From Oscillospiraceae bacterium (lineage in GTDB: Bacteria > Bacillota > Clostridia > Oscillospirales > Acutalibacteraceae): a stretch of 24,574 nucleotides of DNA. Positions 1 to 7,326 of this stretch are shown here, one piece after another. Within the stretch, counting starts at the first letter, position 1. Each line of letters opens with the position of its first letter. The position numbers and the translations under genes are program-made. The notes below the pieces were generated by a model. That model was not told the origin of the DNA. It did no database searches and worked only from the letters and a program-made list of their open reading frames with translations. Location: positions 1 to 24,574 of the forward strand of contig WRDE01000003.1 of assembly GCA_009783605.1 (NCBI GenBank), in the 5' to 3' direction.

Positions 1-878
1 CCCGCCGGCTGCTCTCTCTTGACCAATCCGGCGATTTGACCGGCGGGGAAGCAGCCGTTTTGTTCGTCCCCGTCTAATGCCGCCGCCCGCAGTGCGCCAA
101 TCCCCAGTTGTTCCAATTCCTCGTCCGGTATGTCCGGGTTGGTTTCTAACTGCTGGTACCGGCGGGAAAACGGGGTTTTGAGGCTGCGTACCGGATGCCC
201 CAGCCGCTTGCCGGTGACGACGGTCCCGGTATCGCCGGCCGCCAGTATCCGTTTTTTATAGTTGGGATGGACGCCGCACTCCGCCGCCGCGAGGAACCGG
301 GTACCTATCTGGACGCCGGATGCGCCCAGCATAAACGCCGCGGCCACCCCGCGCCCGTCGGCGATGCCGCCGGCCGCCAGCACCGGGATATCTACCGCGT
401 CAACCACCTGCGGCACCAGCGCCATGGTGGTCAGCTCACCGATATGGCCGCCGGACTCGCACCCTTCGGCGATCACCGCCGCCGCGCCGGCCCGCTGCAT
501 CATCCGCGCCATCGCCGCCGAACCCACCAACGGGATCACCGTGATGCCGGCGTCCTGCCATGCGCCGATATATTTCCCGGGGCTGCCGGCGCCGGTGGTG
601 ACCACCGCCACCCGCTCCTCGCAGAGCAGCGCCGCCACCTCGGCGGCAAACGGGCTCATCAGCATCACATTGACGCCGAAAGGCCGGTCGGTCAGCGTCC
701 GCGCCAGCCGGATCTGCCCGGCGACATATGCCGCGTCGGCATTCATCGCGCTGATAATCCCGAGCCCGCCGCCGTTGGAAACCGCCGCCGCCAGCCGGGC
801 ATCGCTGATCCAGGCCATCCCGCCCTGCAAGATCGGATAATTGATGCCCAGCAACGCGGTGATACGGGTGGTGATCAT
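1..878 (-). CDS. fabK: FabK-type enoyl-ACP reductase II / nitronate monooxygenase family flavoprotein (C-terminus off window)
   Basis: The 292 residues present follow the FMN-dependent 2-nitropropane dioxygenase/FabK TIM barrel. The N-terminal GINYPILQGGM lies at residues 11-21. ESGGHIGE around residues 141-148 has His145 where FabK has its catalytic histidine. The phosphate-binding stretch GGIADGRGVAAAFMLGA follows near residue 170. FabK reduces enoyl-ACP in cytosolic type II fatty acid synthesis; close paralogs are nitronate monooxygenases, so the substrate is inferred. The start is an ATG with an upstream AGGAG. The gene lies 31 bp after the MetRS-like gene in the same direction, so co-transcription is likely. 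The C-terminus (about 20-30 residues for a FabK of usual length) lies outside the window. Confidence 0.85.
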   Translation of the reverse strand, partial: MITTRITALLGINYPILQGGMAWISDARLAAAVSNGGGLGIISAMNADAAYVAGQIRLARTLTDRPFGVNVMLMSPFAAEVAALLCEERVAVVTTGAGSPGKYIGAWQDAGITVIPLVGSAAMARMMQRAGAAAVIAEGCESGGHIGELTTMALVPQVVDAVDIPVLAAGGIADGRGVAAAFMLGASGVQIGTRFLAAAECGVHPNYKKRILAAGDTGTVVTGKRLGHPVRSLKTPFSRRYQQLETNPDIPDEELEQLGIGALRAAALDGDEQNGCFPAGQIAGLVKREQPA

Positions 879-909
879 AAACAATGCTCCTGTTACAATT
901 TGCAATTTT

Positions 910-2127
910 TTATACTTGCGTTTCGTGTTTTTTGAAAAAGTCCACCCGGGGTTCCAGCGTGTGCGGCGTATGGTTCCGGGGGTCGGGCATCAGGTCATAG
1001 ATCGGGTTGAAGATGTTGTCCCACGTGAAAAAGGCGCGTTTGTCCGGCAGGTTCAGCTGATCGAAGATCATTTCGGTGCCCTGGGGGGCGATGGGGTGTA
1101 CCAGTACCGTGGTCACCTTCAGCAGGTGGAAGCTGTCGATCAGGGTCTGGACCCGCAGTTCCTGGTTATCGTCGGCATCGGCCTGTTTCATATTGGCGCT
1201 CCAGCGTTTGTTGAAATCGCGGATGAAGGTGTCAAGCAGGTTGATGACGTTGTAGTATTCGTGGCGGTAGACGAACTGTTCATACGCGAGGATCGCCGCT
1301 TCGGATTCGGCCAGCACCTCCGGGCTGACTGCGCCGAAGGGGATTTTGCCGCCGGTGTGTTTTTGGACGGTGTAGAAGCAGGAGCGGGCGGCGCGGTTGA
1401 AGACGTTGGTCAGCAGCGATCCCTCCCGCAGCGCCGGATCGGCGTCGGTGGAGCTGGCGGCGGGGTTGAAGGGTTTCGGCTGGAAGGATACACTTTTTAG
1501 GCCGAGGCCGAGGCCGAGAAAGTGCGCCCGCAGCTGTTCGGGGGTATAGTGCTCCAGCAGCTCCCGCGCCATCGGCGGGCGTACCGCGCCGCTGGAGGAG
1601 GCCTTTTTGTTGAGAAACAGGATGTGGTTGTTGGCGATAATGGTTGGCATTTTTAGTTTCCAGCCGTTCCCGCCCTCTCCCAGCGCCATCCAGATTGCGG
1701 GTTCGGCCAGCCCGTAGAAGTAGATATTATCGGCGCCGATAAATTGGTAGATTTCCGCGTCATCGGCGACCTGTGGATCGCCTTCGCACCACCAACGCTC
1801 CCAGCCACGCGTTTCACCGGTGGTTTTTAAGAGCCAGGCTTTGGTAAACGAGATCGGCGCCCAAAGAGATTCCGGCCAGACCCAGAATTTCTGGTTGAGC
1901 AAGCCGTCCGCCTCCGGCGCGGGAACCCCCCAAAACGCGTCTCCGGTCAGCCGGAATGGAACCAGCGTTTTGCCGGTGCGGAACCGGATCCCGGTCTGCG
2001 ACAGGGTTTTTGCGGCGGCGGCCCGGTCGTCCAGCGTCGAAAAGGTCATGACCGCCGAGGATTTTGTTTCATCGTTTTCGAGGGTATGGGCGGGAAGCGG
2101 CTTCGGATTCTGCTCCCATAACTCCAA
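910..2127 (-). CDS. MetRS-like class I tRNA ligase, C-terminal part downstream of an in-frame TAG
   Basis: About 405 codons continue, in the same frame, the reading frame of the N-terminal fragment at 2128-2928, directly after its TAG. The segment carries the second half of the class I catalytic domain: FWVWPESLWAPISF, a YQFIGADNIYFYG motif typical of MetRS, and NKKASSSG in the KMSKS position. An anticodon-binding helical region follows. It cannot be a functional synthetase alone because the HxGH half is missing. The codon after the TAG is TTG, but no Shine-Dalgarno sequence precedes it; the next in-frame ATG is 26 codons further on. The gene ends in TAA. Either it is the dead half of a pseudogene, or it is expressed by readthrough or reinitiation. 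Confidence 0.8.
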   Translation of the reverse strand: MELWEQNPKPLPAHTLENDETKSSAVMTFSTLDDRAAAAKTLSQTGIRFRTGKTLVPFRLTGDAFWGVPAPEADGLLNQKFWVWPESLWAPISFTKAWLLKTTGETRGWERWWCEGDPQVADDAEIYQFIGADNIYFYGLAEPAIWMALGEGGNGWKLKMPTIIANNHILFLNKKASSSGAVRPPMARELLEHYTPEQLRAHFLGLGLGLKSVSFQPKPFNPAASSTDADPALREGSLLTNVFNRAARSCFYTVQKHTGGKIPFGAVSPEVLAESEAAILAYEQFVYRHEYYNVINLLDTFIRDFNKRWSANMKQADADDNQELRVQTLIDSFHLLKVTTVLVHPIAPQGTEMIFDQLNLPDKRAFFTWDNIFNPIYDLMPDPRNHTPHTLEPRVDFFKKHETQV

Positions 2128-2928
2128 CTAGTCTTTTTTGATATAGATGACCGGCGGCTTCAGAAATTCCCGCAGCGTGCCGGTCAGCACCGCCCGCGAA
2201 TTCCCCTCCGATTCCAGCTCCGCCACCCAATCGGCCAGCTGCGGCTGATATTCCTCCAGCTTAAAGTACCAGTTGGTGACCTCTGTCATCTCGGGTGTTT
2301 GACCGGACAACGCGCTCCTGGGCGCAATGAGGTCGCTGGGCATATATTGATGGCCGAGATCGCACTCGTCGGCGTAGCCTTTTTCGCTCCTGCACCCCTC
2401 GATAGGGCAGCGGCCGACCACCTGCCGCCCGTTGAGCAACACACCGAATTCCGGATCGAAAAATTGCCTGGTGGAGATTTTCTGGAGACAGCCGTTTTGA
2501 TAAAGCCGGTTGAAAGTTTCAATCGACTGCCAGTCATGGGCTACACCGGCTGCGCCGACAGCGGAGGCGGCAAACAAATTCAGCTCCACCAAATAGCTTT
2601 CAATGGTTTTTTTCTGCGTTTCATGATTGCCGGTCACATAATCATGGAGGGTGCCGGTATATCCCTCCTCATCGCATAGCTTGCGGTACGCCTCCGAGAT
2701 CGGCGAGCCGTAGCAGTCGGTGCCGGAGACGAACAGCACGTTCTCCGCGCCGATCCGGTCCCGCAAAAACCGCGCGAAAAAGTCGGCGTGGACAAAGACG
2801 CCGCCGATATGCCCGAAATGCAGATCCTTGTTGCCATAGGGCATCCCGGCGGTGATGACCGCGCGGGCGGGGAAGGTGGGGCGGTTGGGGAGTTGACAGT
2901 TGACAGCTGACAGTTGAGAGTTATTCAT
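2128..2928 (-). CDS. MetRS-like class I tRNA ligase, N-terminal part ending at an internal TAG
   Basis: The ATG at 2928 overlaps the gltX stop (ATGA, 4 bp) and has GGAG about 9 bases upstream. That choice gives 266 residues, rather than a longer ORF running back into gltX. Residues 23-50 hold AVITAGMPYGNKDLHFGHIGG, in which HFGH is the ATP-binding HIGH motif. A zinc-knuckle-like CPIEGC...CDLGH segment lies near residues 170-195. Reading stops at a TAG just after VIYIKKD, inside the connective region; the downstream frame resumes the same protein. Without the stop it would be about 671 residues, similar to the MetRS-like 'class I tRNA ligase' that I recall sitting beside gltX in Ruminococcaceae. 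The first residues (SQLSAVNCQL) are encoded by a 7-bp repeat and are unlikely to be ancestral. Confidence 0.8.
   Translation of the reverse strand: MNNSQLSAVNCQLPNRPTFPARAVITAGMPYGNKDLHFGHIGGVFVHADFFARFLRDRIGAENVLFVSGTDCYGSPISEAYRKLCDEEGYTGTLHDYVTGNHETQKKTIESYLVELNLFAASAVGAAGVAHDWQSIETFNRLYQNGCLQKISTRQFFDPEFGVLLNGRQVVGRCPIEGCRSEKGYADECDLGHQYMPSDLIAPRSALSGQTPEMTEVTNWYFKLEEYQPQLADWVAELESEGNSRAVLTGTLREFLKPPVIYIKKD
2891..2918. repeat. 7-bp tandem repeat in the start region of the MetRS-like gene
   Basis: Four units: AGTTGAC, AGTTGAC, AGCTGAC, AGTTGAG. They encode the QLSAVNCQL stretch at the N-terminus. A related pair, ACTGTCA-ATTGTCA, overlaps the GH38 stop codon at 13681-13694. Confidence 0.8.
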
Positions 2929-4583
2929 TTTATCGACTCCTTCGCTTGTTTTAACCGCGCCAGCACCTTTTCGCTGCCTAACAATTTCATGATTGAACAC
3001 AGATCCGGCGTGTTCCGCCGTCCGGTCACTGCCAGCCGGATGACCGTGCTGACGTCGCCGGCGTGGCCCTTCCAGCCGGCCGGGTCGGCCTTATACGCCT
3101 TCACCTCGGGGCAGAAGCCCAGGGCCGGCGACATGGCTTTGATCGTCTCAAACCAGGCTTGTTTATCCTGCTCCGGGTCATAGAGCGGGGTGTAGGCTTC
3201 CAATATCGCCGCCGCGTCGACCGGGGCGATATTTTCGGGCAGCGCCATCTCCGGCTGATAGATTTCGTCGAAGAAATAGGATACATAGTCCCGCACGTCG
3301 CTCCATTTGGCGATATCCTTGCGGGGTTTTGAACCTTCCCGGTCAATAGCGAAAATACCAATTGTATAATCTGGGCTGTATATCAACAAATCGTATAATT
3401 CGGGATCAAATTTTTGCGTCCAATCGGTGACCGCGCCGGCGACCTGCTCCGCCGTCATCCGGCTGATGACGCCTTTGCTGACGTCGGTCAGCTTCACTGG
3501 GTCGAACAGCGCGCCGGACACGCTCATTTTTTTCAGCGAGAAGGGGAAATCCGAGCGCGGGGCGCCGGGATTGCGGGCGCGCCACTGCTCAAAATCGCTG
3601 CTGACGATGGTCATCAGGTATTCGCTGACCGATTCGGCGGGATAACCCTGTTCGGTAAAATACTGCATTGCCGCCTCGGGGTCTTTACGCTTGCTGAGCT
3701 TGCGCTTGCCGCCGGTCTGCGCGTCCTCAATCATAATGGTGGCGTGGTGGCAGTATTTCGGCGGCTTCCAGCCTAACAGCGCGAACAGCTGCAGATGTTT
3801 CGGCGTCGAGGCGATCCATTCGTCGCCGCGGATCACGTGGGTGGTGCGCATCAGATGGTCGTCCACCGCGTGGGCGAAATGATAGGTGGGGATGCCGTCG
3901 GATTTGAGCAGCACCAGATCCTCGTCATTTTCCGGCATCTCAATCGTGCCCTTGATCTGGTCGTCGAACCTGATCCGCCGGTCCTCGCTTCCGGGGGCGC
4001 GCAGCCGCACCACATACGGCTCGCCCGCCTGAATACGCGCCATGGACTCCTCAACCGGCAGATTCCGGCAGAGGGCGAACGCGCCGTAATATCCGGTGCG
4101 GAGTTTTTGCGCTTCCTGCGATGTCCTCGCCTGTGCGCGTTCTTCTTCGCTGCAGAAGCAGGGATACGCCAGCCCCTGTTCCACCAATTGTTTGGCGTAG
4201 CAGTGATAGATCTCCGCCCGCCGGCTCTGGGCATAGGGGCCGTAATCCCCCTGTTCGGTTCCCGGCGCGGTAAAGCCCTCGTCGATGGTCACGCCGTAAG
4301 CCAGAAGGCTTGCCAATATATCGTCGGCGCCGCCGGCCACCTCACGCTTTTTGTCGGTATCCTCCAGACGGAAGTAAAATACGCCGCCGTTCCCGGGCGG
4401 GCCGGCCGCCAGCCGGTCCACAGTCGCGCCGAAAAGCACCCCGAGATGGAGATAGCCGGTGGGGGACGGCGCGATCCGGGTGACCTTCGCGCCGGGCGGC
4501 AGATCACGCGGCGGGTAGAGGGCTTCATAATCCTCCGGGGTTTTGGCAATATGGGAAAACATCAATTGGGCGAGGGGGTTCAT
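2925..4583 (-). CDS. gltX: Glutamate--tRNA ligase (GluRS)
   Basis: GluRS charges tRNA(Glu) with glutamate in the cytosol. The class I signature is PSPTGYLHLG near residues 39-48, and the KMSKS counterpart is KRKLSKRKD near residue 300. FYFRLEDTDKKRE and the VVRLRAPGSEDRRIRFDDQIKG stretch are characteristic of GltX. The length of 552 residues fits the long clostridial type. A second in-frame ATG lies three codons upstream (4592), but its AAGGAT is only about two bases away; the ATG at 4583 has better spacing and matches the usual MNPLAxL start. It lies 50 bp downstream of the secreted dockerin protein and overlaps the next gene by 4 bp. It ends in TGA. No T-box leader is visible in the short upstream gap. 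Confidence 0.95.
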   Translation of the reverse strand: MNPLAQLMFSHIAKTPEDYEALYPPRDLPPGAKVTRIAPSPTGYLHLGVLFGATVDRLAAGPPGNGGVFYFRLEDTDKKREVAGGADDILASLLAYGVTIDEGFTAPGTEQGDYGPYAQSRRAEIYHCYAKQLVEQGLAYPCFCSEEERAQARTSQEAQKLRTGYYGAFALCRNLPVEESMARIQAGEPYVVRLRAPGSEDRRIRFDDQIKGTIEMPENDEDLVLLKSDGIPTYHFAHAVDDHLMRTTHVIRGDEWIASTPKHLQLFALLGWKPPKYCHHATIMIEDAQTGGKRKLSKRKDPEAAMQYFTEQGYPAESVSEYLMTIVSSDFEQWRARNPGAPRSDFPFSLKKMSVSGALFDPVKLTDVSKGVISRMTAEQVAGAVTDWTQKFDPELYDLLIYSPDYTIGIFAIDREGSKPRKDIAKWSDVRDYVSYFFDEIYQPEMALPENIAPVDAAAILEAYTPLYDPEQDKQAWFETIKAMSPALGFCPEVKAYKADPAGWKGHAGDVSTVIRLAVTGRRNTPDLCSIMKLLGSEKVLARLKQAKESIK

Positions 4584-4633
4584 CTGAATCATATCCTTTT
4601 TATCGATTGAAATATTCTGTCTGCCATTCTATT

Positions 4634-5971
4634 TTATAGATAATCCGTCCGCGGAAACGCTTCGATTTTCCCCACAAGCTTTTGCAGGATATACCGCGCG
4701 TCGGTGATAGACACCTCCGGGCCGCCGCTGACATTGGCCGCGTCCAACTGCTCCGGCGACAGTGCGCCTTTGCCGACGAGATACTGCAGCACCAGCCGCG
4801 CATCGCCGATCACCAATGTATCGCCGCCGCTGACCTGGCCGAGACCGTATTTGACGGTGACAGAACAGGTGTCCTGAAAAGTATTGCCGTCTATACTTAA
4901 TGTTACGGTAATCACCGCGGTGCCGGGTTTTAAGCCCGTTACAATGCCATCGCTTGTTACCGCCGCGACGTATTTATTATTGGATGTCCACTCTTTTGAG
5001 CCGCTATATAAACCCGTTGTCAACAATTGAAAACTTTTTCCGGTTTCTAATACAATCGGCTTTGTGGTTATTTCAATCGCCTGATGATCCACAATAGGGC
5101 CAGATACCGGACTCGCCATCAGCCTGATCCACGCCGCGTCGTCGAGGGTCATTTCCTCAGTGCCGCCGATGACGCCCTCCCCCCACTCATAGAAGCAGCC
5201 GCGGGGGCCGCTACCGGGACCGCCGTCATCAAACTCCGGGTTATACCAGTCATTCGGATCATAGACATGCAGAGCCGCCGCGAAGGGGATGACGTCGCCG
5301 GCGGCAAGCACTCTGTTCCGGCCGAAGGTGGTGCGTCTCAGCCGCATCTCATAAACGGTTTCCTGCGTGATGTTGTCGCGGGATGTGAAGAACCAGCGGT
5401 CGGGTTCCCGGTCGGGAGCCTGAATCGTGGCCTGGGTCGGATACCAACGGAAACCCAGCGGCTTTCCGAATCCGACCGAATAGGTAAAGCCGTATTCAAA
5501 CCGTTCCGCCTGACCATTCGTGTCGGCGCCGATCTGGATTATGAGGCAGTCCTCTTTCCAGAGGAATTCCGCGTTGTCCTGCTGCTGGAAGTGTTTGACG
5601 CCTCTCATAACCAACGCCATATAGATGGTCTCCGGATCCCATGCCATATGGAAATCGCCGTTGACCGGCACAGGATTCTGCGGGTCTTCAAGATTTTGGG
5701 CCAGATTGAGCCAGACATGGCCTTCTCCGGCGTTGATCATATCCATGTTGAATGAAAACAGCTTGGTGTTATTACCCCATTCATCTAAACTGAAAACCCC
5801 GTCCATGACCGGCTTTTTCTGAGAAGCGGTGAACTGCGGGATCCCCTTCTGGGGGCGGCTGTACTTTGGGTTGGGCATTTTACCCGCGCTCGCACTGGCG
5901 AAGATCGCCGCCAATGAGAAAACAAAGGTGACCGCAAGCAAAACGGCTAAAAATTTGGATAGTTTTTTCAT
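4634..5971 (-). CDS. Secreted CBM9-like / Ig-like (BIG2) / dockerin-like protein
   Basis: A 445-residue exported protein. Residues 1-28 form a signal peptide (KKLSKF, a hydrophobic core, then ASA). Residues about 45-280 resemble CBM9/DOMON-like beta-sandwich modules: PVMDGVFSLDEW at the start, then DFHMAWDPETIYMAL and TVYEMRLRR. Residues about 300-375 form a bacterial Ig-like group 2 domain (SDGIVTGLKPGTAVITVT). Residues about 382-440 are two dockerin-like repeats, IGDARLVLQYLVGK and ITDARYILQKLVGK. Their calcium loops lack most canonical Asp/Asn residues. The start is an ATG behind GGGAGG, with a sigma-A promoter at 6025-6052. A carbohydrate-binding role is inferred; no catalytic motif is visible. 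It is the first gene of the co-directional run leading into gltX. Confidence 0.85.
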   Translation of the reverse strand: MKKLSKFLAVLLAVTFVFSLAAIFASASAGKMPNPKYSRPQKGIPQFTASQKKPVMDGVFSLDEWGNNTKLFSFNMDMINAGEGHVWLNLAQNLEDPQNPVPVNGDFHMAWDPETIYMALVMRGVKHFQQQDNAEFLWKEDCLIIQIGADTNGQAERFEYGFTYSVGFGKPLGFRWYPTQATIQAPDREPDRWFFTSRDNITQETVYEMRLRRTTFGRNRVLAAGDVIPFAAALHVYDPNDWYNPEFDDGGPGSGPRGCFYEWGEGVIGGTEEMTLDDAAWIRLMASPVSGPIVDHQAIEITTKPIVLETGKSFQLLTTGLYSGSKEWTSNNKYVAAVTSDGIVTGLKPGTAVITVTLSIDGNTFQDTCSVTVKYGLGQVSGGDTLVIGDARLVLQYLVGKGALSPEQLDAANVSGGPEVSITDARYILQKLVGKIEAFPRTDYL

Positions 5972-6024
5972 AGTGAACCTCCCGTATCATCTTTTTCTAT
6001 GGAATATGGTTTTACCGCATGGTA

Positions 6025-6052
6025 ATTATACCATAAAAACAGATAAATACAA
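6025..6052 (-). promoter_or_regulatory. Sigma-A promoter of the CBM9-like/dockerin gene
   Basis: Read on the minus strand, TTGTAT (6047-6052), a 16-bp spacer and a perfect TATAAT (6025-6030) precede the 5971 start by about 50 bp. It may also drive gltX and the genes beyond it, since no terminator is seen between them. Confidence 0.7.
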
Positions 6053-6142
6053 TCATTTTTGAAATAAAGAAGACGCACAAAAAACTGCGCATCTTACGGA
6101 GTATACCATTTATAATAATTCCACATAAAAACGATATGATTC

Positions 6143-6189
6143 GTAGTGCACGATGAGTCTTCACCATGTGAAATAACATCGCGCACTAC
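6143..6189. repeat. Imperfect inverted repeat (13-bp arms)
   Basis: Arms GTAGTGCACGATG and CATCGCGCACTAC pair with one mismatch around a 21-base loop. The loop itself contains a small palindrome, TTCAC-CAT-GTGAA. A run of Ts follows on the plus strand, so it could terminate plus-strand transcription, but no plus-strand gene lies upstream. It sits in the 474-bp gene-free spacer 5972-6445. Confidence 0.55.
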
Positions 6190-6202
6190 TTTTTTTATAA
6201 GT

Positions 6203-6376
6203 ATCGCTGTAACAAATCCTGATAAAACATTGGGACAATCCCCCGGCCCTGCGGGCCACCCCCTTTCAAAAGGGGGCTTTGCCCTCATATAGTGGCGACC
6301 TGCCCCCTTTTGAAAGGGGGTGGCGCGTAGCGCCGGGGGATTGTTCTGATGTTTTATATAAATTATGTACAGCGAT
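6203..6376. repeat. 174-bp inverted-repeat (MITE-like / nested hairpin) element
   Basis: The outer ends ATCGCTGT and ACAGCGAT are exact inverted copies. The arms stay similar inward through ATAAAACAT and ACAATCCCCCGGC to the centre. Each arm also carries its own palindrome, CCCCCTTTcaAAAGGGGG or its reverse. The whole can fold into one long hairpin or a cruciform. It encodes no credible protein. With the smaller hairpin at 6143-6189 it accounts for most of the gap 5972-6445; the rest is the promoter at 6025 and AT-rich sequence. Confidence 0.7.
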
Positions 6377-6383
6377 TTTATTC

Positions 6384-6421
6384 AAAAAGTAATTGCTGTT
6401 GCCCTGACGCGCCAGACAACA
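6384..6421 (-). terminator. Possible weak terminator of the acyltransferase gene
   Basis: On the minus strand TGTTG-T-CTG pairs with CAG-GG-CAACA around a 6-base loop, about 25 bases after the stop at 6446. A TTTTT run follows eight bases later. The distance from stem to T-run makes this uncertain. Confidence 0.3.
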
Positions 6422-6445
6422 GATCACCCCTTGAACTCCTCGCTC

Positions 6446-7216
6446 CTAACGCCCAATCAGCCACTTGACCCCCATCCCGATCCCGTAAAACACCGGCTGG
6501 TGTACCAGATAGATCGGCAGCGCGTGCCGCCCGACAAAGGACAGGAACGGGACCCGGCGGCGGTAGGCGAAATCCGGGAAGCTCCCCGCTTTGGCCCAGA
6601 CGCCGATGAAGCAGCCGATGAAAAAGATGAAGATCCACGGAAAAAACGGGAAATAATCGGCGGCGTCCCCCGGTCCCCGGCCCAGCCCCAGCGGATACAG
6701 CCACACCTGCGCCTTCATCCAGTCCGGCAGCGGCGCCGCCAGCGCACCCCCCGGACCGATCCGGCAGGTGTTGCCGATCAGATTCCAGGTCAGCAGCGCC
6801 AGCACCAAACAGACCGCGATACCGGCCGCCGGCGGGATCCTTTCGACCAACCGCCGCAGCGGTACAAACACCAGTATCGCCAGCGCGAGAAAATGCAGGA
6901 TGCCGAACCAGATCATCTGCTCCGGCATAAACAGATACATCACCGCCGACAGCCCGACGGCGACCCCGGCCAGCAGCAGCCCGCGTTTCAGGTTGCTGCG
7001 GGAGAGGTGGCAGGAGATACCGCATATTACGATGAACAGGCCGGCGAAAAACGGTTCCGCCGGCCTGAAAAAGTTAAACAGCGTCACCCCGAGCGGGACC
7101 TCCAGCAGATATCCCAGCACATAAAACCAATGGAAAGCCACCATCAGCAGGACATCAAAGCCCCTGATTTCATCCATTAAGTGAATACGCTTTTTCAATT
7201 CATAATTATTTTTCAC
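6446..7216 (-). CDS. HGSNAT-like (DUF1624) membrane acyltransferase
   Basis: A 256-residue polytopic membrane protein. It opens with RIHLMDEIRGFDVLLMVAFHW, the conserved DxxRGxxxxLMxxxH signature of the heparan-alpha-glucosaminide N-acetyltransferase catalytic family. About seven hydrophobic segments follow. The C-terminal VGRHALPIYLVHQPVF resembles the region ending many membrane acyltransferases. The family moves acetyl groups from cytosolic acetyl-CoA to sugars across the membrane; the substrate here is unknown. The start is a GTG preceded by GGAG (GGAGTCAAAAGTG). The gene ends in TAG and lies 110 bp downstream of ricT. Confidence 0.8.
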   Translation of the reverse strand: MKNNYELKKRIHLMDEIRGFDVLLMVAFHWFYVLGYLLEVPLGVTLFNFFRPAEPFFAGLFIVICGISCHLSRSNLKRGLLLAGVAVGLSAVMYLFMPEQMIWFGILHFLALAILVFVPLRRLVERIPPAAGIAVCLVLALLTWNLIGNTCRIGPGGALAAPLPDWMKAQVWLYPLGLGRGPGDAADYFPFFPWIFIFFIGCFIGVWAKAGSFPDFAYRRRVPFLSFVGRHALPIYLVHQPVFYGIGMGVKWLIGR

Positions 7217-7276
7217 TTTTGACTCCGGGAAAAACTCCGATAAAGCTGTTTCTGACCAACTGCGAATAGCGAACAG

Positions 7277-7314
7277 GCGAAGCTGCGCTTGCAGGACGGT
7301 ACGTCCTGCTTCGC
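7277..7314. repeat. Hairpin between ricT and the acyltransferase gene
   Basis: GCGAAGC and CAGGACG on the left, interrupted by eight bases, pair with CGTCCTGCTTCGC on the right around a GTA loop. The core GCAGGACG/CGTCCTGC is perfect. It lies 13 bp beyond the ricT stop. No T-run follows on the minus strand, so intrinsic termination is doubtful; it could be a dispersed repeat or an RNA-stabilising stem. Confidence 0.5.
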
Positions 7315-7326
7315 ACGAGCCCCGAA

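Noticed and set aside
2128..2130. Genome-wide TAG reassignment (glutamine or pyrrolysine) as explanation of the split ligase
   Set aside because: Five other genes in the window end in TAG at the expected C-terminus (6446, 9909, 10433, 11444, 17662).
6094..6288. 64-codon minus-strand ORF in the spacer
   Set aside because: It runs through the inverted-repeat element, has no ribosome binding site and no recognisable features.
6378..7025. Second minus-strand ORF overlapping the acyltransferase gene, which might suggest a frameshift
   Set aside because: The 256-codon frame alone contains the full signature and membrane segments; the other frame is compositional noise.
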